From positions 124,001-188,000 of the forward strand of contig NZ_JPJI01000023.1 in NCBI RefSeq assembly GCF_000732625.1: a stretch of 64,000 bases of DNA. The letters run 5' to 3'. Below, in pieces: positions 15,498 through 21,864 of the stretch. Position 1 is the first letter of the stretch; the number at the start of each line of letters is the position of its first letter. A program made the translations under genes and the position numbers. This DNA is from Nonlabens ulvanivorans. Its GTDB lineage: Bacteria; Bacteroidota; Bacteroidia; Flavobacteriales; Flavobacteriaceae. The notes under the pieces are model-generated. The model saw only the letters and a list, made by a program, of their open reading frames with translations. It did not search any database and was not told where the DNA came from.

Positions 15498-16505
15498 TTA
15501 TTTGAATGTAATACTCCATATACCTCTAACCTGATTGACATCGTAACCAACTGCCTTGTCGGTTGGGTATAATTGTGATATGGTAGCATAAACATCTGCA
15601 TTGATATCTTTATTAGGTTCACCATGACATTGCAAACACATGGAGTTTGTGGTAATAGGATAATAAAAATGATTCACGCCGTCAATTAATTCTGTTACTG
15701 GTTCGTAATCTTTATTACTAGCTATTGACGTTTTGAATTGTTCTATAATTGCTAACTCTTTTTTATTGGCTTGATTATTAATATTGCGAGGACGATCACT
15801 AACTCTCTTAATTCTTGCGTTTTGAGCTATTGCCATGCTATCTGTAATAGGATAGGCTTTTACATTACAAAATGTCACAGCCTCTTTAGTTCCTTTTTTT
15901 TGAATGGTTCCCATTAAATTTTTACCCAATTCTTTTTTTGTGCTTAAGGCATATTGTAGACCTTTCTCTTCAGGTGTCTGATGATTACTAATTAAAGTGT
16001 CGTTTAATTTTGCACCATCATTGCGGTATTTTACCTTGCCTTTACTTTCTTCTTCTATATGTTTTTTGAACCACTCTGGTTCATCGATTTTAAATTCATA
16101 CATATAATCAGCAATAAGCCTTATGTCTTCTTCCTTAAATACTTGATAAGGCATTAGGTTAAAACGTTTCACGGCACCTCTCATTTTAGATTTTTTCTCT
16201 GTTGGTTTTTCTACAAAATTCCAGATAGCATCAGCAAAATCTTTTTGTGAAATATCATCGTTTAAGTAATGTGATTTTACAGCGACCATAGGTGGAGCGA
16301 TACGACCATCATGATTTGTACTAGGGTTGTGGCATACATAACACTGATTTTCTAATAGTTTTTTACCAGGATGATTTATAGCTGTATAATCGCTAATGAT
16401 GTCCACATCTTTTTGACTATTGTACTTGGATTTTTTACTATCACTACAACTGCTAGCTAAAACTAGTAGAAGTAAGCTAAGGACTTTAAAAATGACATTT
16501 TTCAT
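15498..16505 (-). CDS. Lipoprotein c-type cytochrome fused to a DUF3365 haem domain
   Basis: A 335-residue protein with lipobox ASSC (Cys20), a class I cytochrome c domain with Cys55-YV-Cys58-His59, and a C-terminal DUF3365 domain (about 170-335) with a second haem motif Cys290-LQ-Cys293-His294. DUF3365 proteins of the Tll0287 type bind haem c and are thought to sense redox state or small molecules. The fusion would place a two-haem electron carrier or sensor on the periplasmic face. It is last in an operon with an HMA-domain protein and a cupin lipoprotein. Confidence 0.85.
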   Translation of the reverse strand: MKNVIFKVLSLLLLVLASSCSDSKKSKYNSQKDVDIISDYTAINHPGKKLLENQCYVCHNPSTNHDGRIAPPMVAVKSHYLNDDISQKDFADAIWNFVEKPTEKKSKMRGAVKRFNLMPYQVFKEEDIRLIADYMYEFKIDEPEWFKKHIEEESKGKVKYRNDGAKLNDTLISNHQTPEEKGLQYALSTKKELGKNLMGTIQKKGTKEAVTFCNVKAYPITDSMAIAQNARIKRVSDRPRNINNQANKKELAIIEQFKTSIASNKDYEPVTELIDGVNHFYYPITTNSMCLQCHGEPNKDINADVYATISQLYPTDKAVGYDVNQVRGIWSITFK

Positions 16506-16513
16506 GGCAGAAA

Positions 16514-16882
16514 TTATTTAGCAAGTAAAAATTTACAATCTGTTTGAGGATATACACCATGTAAGATATCCTTAGGCAATGTTATCATATCGCCAGCAAC
16601 GACAATTTGTTCTTTATTACCTATAGTCACTTTTGCACTACCTTCAATCATTAAAAGAGGTGCGTCTACAGGTGCAGAATGAGGTTTTAATAATTGATCG
16701 CTTCTCATTGCAAAAAGAATCATTTTGTATTGCTCACCTTCAAAAACCACTTTATTTTTAACCTTATCAGCATATTCAATTTGACTGGCTAGATTGGATT
16801 CTGACATATTTATGTTTTTAGATTCTTGACTACAACTGGTTAATGTTATTAATGCAAGAAGAATTAAAATTGAACTTTTCAT
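16514..16882 (-). CDS. Cupin-fold lipoprotein
   Basis: A 122-residue protein with a lipoprotein signal (LALITLTSCSQ) and a single cupin barrel (PHSAPVDAPLLMIEGSAKVTIG, then DMITLPKDILHGVYPQ). The His pattern is sparse, so metal binding is uncertain. Its start codon overlaps the stop of the upstream HMA gene as TAATG, and it ends 8 nt before the cytochrome gene. The function is unknown; a periplasmic ligand-binding or stabilising role in the same redox unit is inference. Confidence 0.75.
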   Translation of the reverse strand: MKSSILILLALITLTSCSQESKNINMSESNLASQIEYADKVKNKVVFEGEQYKMILFAMRSDQLLKPHSAPVDAPLLMIEGSAKVTIGNKEQIVVAGDMITLPKDILHGVYPQTDCKFLLAK

Positions 16883-17151
16883 TATAATGTTATTTTACCA
16901 GTGGCACAGCTTACAAATGACTTTGCTTTTGTAAAAGTGTTATTGTCTTCTTCTATTGATGGGTAACCTATGGATTTTAATTTTTCCTTTGCTACCAGAG
17001 CATCACTTGCAGACAGCGCGTTAAACGATACTGTAGAGTTACCTGTATCTACAGTCACATCTGTGATGTTATCTAATGCTGTAATCTTTGATGTAATAGT
17101 GTTTGCACATCCACCACATTTTAAATTCTGTACTATAATCGATGTTTTCAT
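16882..17151 (-). CDS. Heavy-metal-associated (HMA) domain protein
   Basis: An 89-residue cytosolic protein, most of which is one HMA domain (about 1-65) with the metal site Cys12-GG-Cys15 (NLKCGGCANT) and the typical GYPS near 62. A C-terminal Cys (SFVSCATGKITL) follows. Such proteins carry Cu(I) or similar soft metals. It leads the operon with the cupin and cytochrome genes, and its promoter has a Crp/Fnr-type box. Confidence 0.88.
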   Translation of the reverse strand: MKTSIIVQNLKCGGCANTITSKITALDNITDVTVDTGNSTVSFNALSASDALVAKEKLKSIGYPSIEEDNNTFTKAKSFVSCATGKITL

Positions 17152-17170
17152 AATGCTTATTTTAATATAA

Positions 17171-17214
17171 GAAAGTTAAGATTTTATAAGATGATCATAG
17201 GTAACCTAAGTTAC
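17171..17214 (-). promoter_or_regulatory. Crp/Fnr-type box plus -7 element, HMA operon
   Basis: GTAAC-CTAA-GTTAC lies at 17201-17214 and the minus-strand TAACTTTC at 17171-17178. The centres are 33 bp apart; the -7 element deviates at its last base. Confidence 0.65.
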
Positions 17215-17264
17215 AGAAGACTGTTATTTTATAAGTTATTTTAAGGACTGTTTTCATTAAAATT

Positions 17265-17296
17265 AAAAAGGGAAGTCCAATGGCTTCCCTTTTTTA
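17265..17296 (-). terminator. Terminator of the rhodanese gene
   Basis: An 11-bp stem (AAAAAGGGAAG with CTTCCCTTTTT) with an 8-nt loop, 21 nt after the rhodanese stop codon. Confidence 0.88.
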
Positions 17297-17315
17297 ATAC
17301 AATATATTGTCTTTT

Positions 17316-17663
17316 CTATCTCCAATTCATATAGCCACCTTGTAAGTCATAGATTTCTTTAAAACCTAAGCTTTCTAGTTTTCTAGCGGCATTGCCACTG
17401 CGATTACCAGAACGACAGTATAAATAGATTGCCTTTTCTTTATCATATTTTTGTAACGCATCCATAAATTTAGACGTGTTAAAAAAGTCAATATTAACGG
17501 CGCCTTTAATGTGACCACTCTTAAATTCGCTAGGTGTTCTTACATCTACTAATTGTTTTGTCTTGTTAATACTTTTAATAGCCTGCTTAAAATCTGCAGG
17601 AGATAATTTCTTTATTTGATCAGACGATGATTTTGTGCCAAAAAGGCTGCTTAAAAATGACAT
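17316..17663 (-). CDS. Single-domain rhodanese sulfurtransferase
   Basis: A 115-residue rhodanese. It has LVDVRTPSEFKSGHIKGAVNID and the active-site loop CRSGNRSG with Cys83, which would carry a persulfide. The short N-terminus precedes the domain and no signal peptide is obvious. It probably moves sulfane sulfur between the SQR and persulfide dioxygenase steps, as in other sulfide oxidation clusters. It is a monocistronic unit with its own Crp/Fnr-type box and terminator. Confidence 0.92.
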   Translation of the reverse strand: MSFLSSLFGTKSSSDQIKKLSPADFKQAIKSINKTKQLVDVRTPSEFKSGHIKGAVNIDFFNTSKFMDALQKYDKEKAIYLYCRSGNRSGNAARKLESLGFKEIYDLQGGYMNWR

Positions 17664-17691
17664 GATAATATTTTTATATAATTCTTCAAAA

Positions 17692-17735
17692 TAAAAATAC
17701 CACGCCTTAAGCTATTTAAAAGTGACCTTTGTTAC
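17692..17735 (-). promoter_or_regulatory. Crp/Fnr-type box plus -7 element, rhodanese gene
   Basis: GTGAC-CTTT-GTTAC lies at 17722-17735 and the minus-strand TATTTTTA at 17692-17699. The centres are 33 bp apart. The plus strand has no matching -7 element, so the box is assigned to the rhodanese and not to the divergent methyltransferase. Confidence 0.68.
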
Positions 17736-17781
17736 ACTAATTCATTATAATTACAAATGTTAGATTATTAAATTTACACTT

Positions 17782-18369
17782 ATGAATTTTGAGCAAACAA
17801 ATGACCTGCTAGGTGGTATTGATATTTATATTATTGACCAGATTTTAAAAAATCGTTATCATCCACAACAATCTATTTTAGATGCAGGTTGTGGTAAAGG
17901 AAGAAATTTAAAATGGTTCTATGACAATGATTTTGAGATCTATGGTAATGATGTAGATTGTGATTTTCTCGCTTTCGCGAAAGCGAAATACCCAAAGAGT
18001 AAAGCTAATTTTATAAATTCAAATCTGGATGAACTACCGTATAAGAATGGTAGTTTTGACCACGTTTTATGTTGTGCTGTATTGCATTTTGCAAAAAGTG
18101 AGAAGCAATTTACAGAAATGTTTAAAGAATTGATACGAGTATTAAAACCTGGTGGCACTCTATTAATTAGAATGGCCTCAAACATCGGGCTAGACGGTAA
18201 TGCCCCAATAGTACGGTTTAAAGATAATGGACAAAAAGGGACTTATTATTTAACCAGAGAACGCATTGCTTTATTGCTTTCAGAATTTCAATTAGAATTA
18301 TTAGAACCGGTAAAAACGACTAATGTGCAAGATGAACGAGCCATGACAACCTTAGTTCTATCCAAATAA
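17782..18369 (+). CDS. Class I SAM-dependent methyltransferase
   Basis: A 195-residue methyltransferase of the Methyltransf_11/25 type with SAM motif ILDAGCGKGRNLKWF, acidic strand EIYGNDVDCD and post-motif LIRVLKPGGTLLIRMAS. The acceptor is unknown. It is transcribed away from the rhodanese gene in the sulfur island, so methylation of a thiol, tellurite or quinone intermediate is possible but unproven. The dispersed palindrome codes for LAFAKAKYP at about residues 62-70, at the beta-2/alpha-2 region. Confidence 0.83.
   Translation: MNFEQTNDLLGGIDIYIIDQILKNRYHPQQSILDAGCGKGRNLKWFYDNDFEIYGNDVDCDFLAFAKAKYPKSKANFINSNLDELPYKNGSFDHVLCCAVLHFAKSEKQFTEMFKELIRVLKPGGTLLIRMASNIGLDGNAPIVRFKDNGQKGTYYLTRERIALLLSEFQLELLEPVKTTNVQDERAMTTLVLSK
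17970..17985. repeat. Dispersed palindrome, perfect copy inside the methyltransferase gene
   Basis: CGCTTTCGCGAAAGCG, read as AFAKA in the coding frame. Confidence 0.9.
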
Positions 18370-18370
18370 A

Positions 18371-18396
18371 AAAAGCGACAATTTCTTGCCGCTTTC
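18371..18396. terminator. Terminator between convergent methyltransferase and persulfide dioxygenase genes
   Basis: A 9-bp stem with one mismatch (AAAGCGGCA on the minus strand) and a 6-nt loop. A long T run follows on the minus strand and a shorter one on the plus strand. Confidence 0.75.
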
Positions 18397-18424
18397 AACC
18401 AACTAACCATAATTTGATATCTTA

Positions 18425-19831
18425 CTAAAGTGTCGATGGACAGACATAATTAGTAACCGCGATATCAGTTTCTTTAATAGCGTTAAATCCTCCTTCTACA
18501 TTTATTAAATTATGTATACCTCGACTTTTTAATATCGATGCTGCAATCAGGCTTCTATAACCACCAGCGCAGTGAATGAAAAAAGTATTTCCTGGAAATG
18601 ATGCTAGGTGATCATTAATGTAATCTAGTGGAGTGTTGTGAGCGTCTACTACGTGCTCTGATAAAAACTCACTTTCTTTACGTACATCAAAAACAGGTAG
18701 ATGACGCTCATTTTGCTCTTCTTCAAATTGTTTTACCGTTATTGAGGTAACTTTATCATATTCCATAGCGGCTTGCTTCCATGCTTCAAATCCGCCTTTT
18801 AAATAGCCAATTGTTTGGTCAAAGCCTACTCGGGAAAGTCTTGTTAGTGTTTCTTTTTCTCGACCTTTTGTGGTAATAAGTAGTAATGGTTGTTTGACAT
18901 CTGCAATTAGCGATCCTACCCATTGTGCAAAATTACCGTCTAAACCTACAAATATGGATCTAGGGATATGACCGTTTGCAAATTCTTCTTGAGATCTTAC
19001 ATCAAGGATGATTGCTCCAGTTTCATTTGCTGCAGCTTCAAACGCTGCTGGAGAAAGAGCTTTTGTAGCCCTATCCATAACGGTGTCTAAACTTTCATAA
19101 CCTTTAATGTTCATCATTACATTTTGAGGGAAATAACCTGGTGGTGGTGTGAGACCAGTAAGAAGTGCTTTTTTAAACTCTTCTTTGCTCATTTCTTGCA
19201 ATGCATAATTGGTTTTCTTCTGGTTCCCTAAAGTATCAGTAGTTTCCTTACTCATCATTTTACCACATGCTGATCCAGCGCCATGATTAGGGTACACAAT
19301 TAAATCATCACTTAACGGTAAAATTTTGTTACGCAGCGAATCGTACAAGTAACCAGCTAGTTTGTCTTCTGTAAGATCTTCTACAACATGCTGAGCTAGA
19401 TCAGGACGTCCTACATCTCCGATAAATAAAGTGTCTCCTGTGATAATACCGTGTTCTTTACCATCTTGATCAATTAATAAATAGGTCGTACTTTCCATAG
19501 TGTGACCAGGAGTATGGATTACTTTTATTTTATAATCACCTAACTCAAAAACCTGTTCGTCTTTTGCAATCAAAGCGTCATAGCCAGGTTGTGCCGTAGG
19601 TCCAAAAACAATTTGTGCTCCAGTCCGTTCACGTAGGTCTAGGTGACCGCTCACAAAATCGGCATGAAAATGAGTTTCAAAAACATATTTAATCTGTGCA
19701 TTATCTTTTTCTGCTCTTTCAATATATGGATTCACCTCTCTTAGAGGATCAAATACCGCAGCTTCACCATTGCTTTCTATGTAATATGCAGCGTGAGCTA
19801 TGCATCCCGTATAAATTTGTTCTACTTTCAT
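18425..19831 (-). CDS. Persulfide dioxygenase-rhodanese fusion (CstB-like), copy 2
   Basis: A 468-residue paralogue of the protein at 11376 with the same domain order. The dioxygenase domain has His54-x-His56-x-Asp58 (ETHFHADFVSGH) and ITGDTLFIGDVGRPDLAQ. The middle rhodanese (about 270-355) has TTKGREK where a catalytic Cys would be. The C-terminal rhodanese has Cys421 in HCAGGYRSL. The expected job is oxidation of persulfide to sulfite or thiosulfate. Its own Crp/Fnr-type box overlaps the end of the TauE/SafE gene upstream, so the two can be read together or separately. Confidence 0.92.
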   Translation of the reverse strand: MKVEQIYTGCIAHAAYYIESNGEAAVFDPLREVNPYIERAEKDNAQIKYVFETHFHADFVSGHLDLRERTGAQIVFGPTAQPGYDALIAKDEQVFELGDYKIKVIHTPGHTMESTTYLLIDQDGKEHGIITGDTLFIGDVGRPDLAQHVVEDLTEDKLAGYLYDSLRNKILPLSDDLIVYPNHGAGSACGKMMSKETTDTLGNQKKTNYALQEMSKEEFKKALLTGLTPPPGYFPQNVMMNIKGYESLDTVMDRATKALSPAAFEAAANETGAIILDVRSQEEFANGHIPRSIFVGLDGNFAQWVGSLIADVKQPLLLITTKGREKETLTRLSRVGFDQTIGYLKGGFEAWKQAAMEYDKVTSITVKQFEEEQNERHLPVFDVRKESEFLSEHVVDAHNTPLDYINDHLASFPGNTFFIHCAGGYRSLIAASILKSRGIHNLINVEGGFNAIKETDIAVTNYVCPSTL

Positions 19832-19850
19832 AACGATTTTATTTCTGATT

Positions 19851-19894
19851 TAAAATTAAAAGTTCTGATCATTTAAAATGGTAACATAAGTCAC
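19851..19894 (-). promoter_or_regulatory. Crp/Fnr-type box plus -7 element, persulfide dioxygenase 2
   Basis: GTAAC-ATAA-GTCAC lies at 19881-19894 and the minus-strand TAATTTTA at 19851-19858. The centres are 33 bp apart. The right half of the box overlaps the stop codon of the upstream TauE/SafE gene. Confidence 0.7.
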
Positions 19895-20691
19895 ATAACG
19901 AGCTCTTTGTAAATGATATATATACCCATAACTAGGACAAACCAACCAAATGCTTTTTTTAGTTTTTTACCGTCTATAAATTTATTGAGCCAGATGCCTA
20001 AAAATATTCCAATAATGGAAAGTGCGGTAAAGGGTAATAAAAAGGACCAATCTATCTCTAGGTTTTTTACATCACCTAAAAAGCCTATCAAAGATTTTAT
20101 AGCAATAATAAATAGGGAAGTGGCTACTGCTTTTTTCATAGGTAGTTTTGCGAGTAGCACTAAAGCAGGAATGATTAAAAATCCGCCACCAGCGCCTACT
20201 ATTCCGGTAATGGTACCGACTACTAAACCTTCTAAAATAATTAGTGGATAGTTGTAGGTTATGACGCTATCTTCATCACTTTCTTTACGATTATTACGTA
20301 TCATGGAAATTGATGCTAACAGCATTATAACAGCAAAAAATAACATGATTGCCAGATTTTTAGTTATAACAATTCCGCTTACAGTAAATAATTCATCTGG
20401 TATCGCAGGTATTAAATAAGCTCTAGTTAGGTATACCGCTATGAATGCTGGAATAGCAAAAATGATAGCCGTCTTGAAGTCTACCATACCTTTCATCATA
20501 TTTTTGATAGCACCTACTAATGATGTTGCACCTACTACAAAAAGAGAATATGCAGTGGCTAGAACAGGATTTAATGTAAGGGCATATACCAGAATGGGAA
20601 CTGTAAGAATGGAACCACCACCACCTATAAGGCCTAGCACAAGACCTATTAAAAGCGCTCCTATAAATCCTAATATTTCTATTATTTCCAT
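19891..20691 (-). CDS. TauE/SafE-family sulfite or sulfur-anion exporter
   Basis: A 266-residue membrane protein with about eight helices. The duplicated family signatures are GLVLGLIGGGGSILTVPIL (residues about 16-34) and GTITGIVGAGGGFLIIPAL (about 158-176). TauE/SafE proteins export sulfite, sulfoacetate or related anions; in Gram-positive cst operons a TauE homologue travels with CstB and SQR. Here it lies directly upstream of a CstB-like gene, and its own promoter has a Crp/Fnr-type box with the -7 element TATATTTG. Export of sulfite made by the dioxygenase is the likely role. Confidence 0.9.
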   Translation of the reverse strand: MEIIEILGFIGALLIGLVLGLIGGGGSILTVPILVYALTLNPVLATAYSLFVVGATSLVGAIKNMMKGMVDFKTAIIFAIPAFIAVYLTRAYLIPAIPDELFTVSGIVITKNLAIMLFFAVIMLLASISMIRNNRKESDEDSVITYNYPLIILEGLVVGTITGIVGAGGGFLIIPALVLLAKLPMKKAVATSLFIIAIKSLIGFLGDVKNLEIDWSFLLPFTALSIIGIFLGIWLNKFIDGKKLKKAFGWFVLVMGIYIIYKELVM

Positions 20692-20710
20692 TCTATAAAT
20701 ATTTAGAACT

Positions 20711-20754
20711 CAAATATAGAAGGAGCGTCATCGCATGTTTGTAACAGATGTTAC
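20711..20754 (-). promoter_or_regulatory. Crp/Fnr-type box plus -7 element, TauE/SafE gene
   Basis: GTAAC-AGAT-GTTAC lies at 20741-20754 and the minus-strand TATATTTG at 20711-20718. The centres are 33 bp apart. The box overlaps the 3' end of the Crp/Fnr gene. Confidence 0.75.
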
Positions 20755-21377
20755 ACGACTTCAATAAAACTGCGGTGTAGTTTTATCTTATTAATATTTT
20801 CCATTTTTTTAAGTAGTCGGGAGATGACAACTCTGCTGGTATGTAAATCTGCAGCAATTTCTTTATGAGTAGTATAGATATGTTTACTATTAAGAATTTT
20901 AATTTTATCGTTCAAGTAATTCTCTAAGCGCTCATCCATATTATTAAAAGCAATATTATCTACACTTTCTAAGAGCTCCATCATACGTGTATGATAACTG
21001 GTAAAGACAAAATTGCGCCAGGTCTTATATTTAGAAGACCATTCTTCCATTTTTGTAACAGGTATCATCAACAGCTTAACTGGTGTCTCGGTTACAGCAT
21101 GAATCTCACTTTTAGTATTTCCTACACAGCAAGTCATAGTCATGGCACAAGTGTTACCTCTTTCTAGATGGTAGAGTAATAACTCATTGCCATCAGCATC
21201 GGGACGCATAATTTTAATGCTTCCAGAAAGTAAAAGTGGCATGGATTTAATGTACTGACCAGGCTTAATTAAATCTTGTCCAGCAGGAACTTCCATAAAA
21301 GTTGCTACGCTATTGATGTCTTCTATAAGTGCTAGCTCAAATTGTGAACCATAATATTCTTTAAGCTCTTGTATCAT
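20751..21377 (-). CDS. Crp/Fnr-family transcriptional regulator, candidate master of the local regulon
   Basis: A 208-residue regulator counted from the ATG at 21377; a TTG at 21395 would add six residues and is less likely. The N-terminal cyclic-nucleotide-type beta-roll (about 20-110) holds an unusual cysteine trio, Cys77, Cys83 and Cys84, in NTCAMTMTCCVG. The C-terminal winged helix has KEIAADLHTSRVVISRLLKKME, where Ser186-Arg187 match the Fnr core but Fnr's Glu is Val183. It is co-transcribed with the DUF983 gene (17-nt overlap) from a promoter with a GTAAC-N4-GTTAC box, so it may control itself. The effector is unknown; the cysteines suggest a redox or persulfide signal. Confidence 0.9.
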   Translation of the reverse strand: MIQELKEYYGSQFELALIEDINSVATFMEVPAGQDLIKPGQYIKSMPLLLSGSIKIMRPDADGNELLLYHLERGNTCAMTMTCCVGNTKSEIHAVTETPVKLLMIPVTKMEEWSSKYKTWRNFVFTSYHTRMMELLESVDNIAFNNMDERLENYLNDKIKILNSKHIYTTHKEIAADLHTSRVVISRLLKKMENINKIKLHRSFIEVV

Positions 21378-21762
21378 TTTTAACTTGTTTTGCAATCATA
21401 GGATTGTACTTAAAAAAAAGATGTGCCCATATAGCTTTAGAAACTGCACCTATGTAGGGGAAGGTTAGGGCGAGTACAGCAACTATCGCTATAAAGATAG
21501 TTAAAGGATTATCTGCAACTCCTAAAAATAATAAAATTACATACGTAGCAACAGCAAAAGCAATTCCTACTCCATAACTAACGTACATTGCACCAGTATA
21601 AAAACTAGGTTCGATACTGTATTTTAATTCACATTTAGGACATCTTTCTTTTACCTTATTCATTTTAGAAATCTGATAAGGATTTGCTTCTAGAAAATTT
21701 CCTTGACGACATTGAGGACACTTCAGAAAAAGGATACTGTATATAATAGATTTCTTAAACAT
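21361..21762 (-). CDS. DUF983 family membrane protein with a zinc-ribbon motif
   Basis: A 133-residue protein with two CxxC pairs near the N-terminus (KCPQCRQG at Cys15/18 and RCPKCELKY at Cys41/44) that should form a zinc ribbon, followed by two or three membrane helices. DUF983 has no firm function. It sits directly before the Crp/Fnr gene and overlaps it by 17 nt, so its expression is tied to the regulator. Its promoter has the shared box with -7 element TAGCTTTG. Confidence 0.85.
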   Translation of the reverse strand: MFKKSIIYSILFLKCPQCRQGNFLEANPYQISKMNKVKERCPKCELKYSIEPSFYTGAMYVSYGVGIAFAVATYVILLFLGVADNPLTIFIAIVAVLALTFPYIGAVSKAIWAHLFFKYNPMIAKQVKNDTRA

Positions 21763-21772
21763 CTTTTTATTT

Positions 21773-21816
21773 CAAAGCTACTTATTGCAGCCTCTTTTAT
21801 GTGTAACATAGGTTAC
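21773..21816 (-). promoter_or_regulatory. Crp/Fnr-type box plus -7 element, DUF983-crp operon (autoregulation)
   Basis: GTAAC-ATAG-GTTAC lies at 21803-21816 and the minus-strand TAGCTTTG at 21773-21780. The centres are 33 bp apart. Confidence 0.78.
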
Positions 21817-21864
21817 ATAGACACTGAATTGCGTATCATAATTTCAGTACAAAAACAAGACTAA

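Noticed and set aside
17722-17765. Box at 17722-17735 as activator of the plus-strand methyltransferase
   Set aside because: The plus-strand position 33 bp away reads TGTTAGAT, which is not a -7 element. The minus-strand side has TATTTTTA, so the box is assigned to the rhodanese gene.
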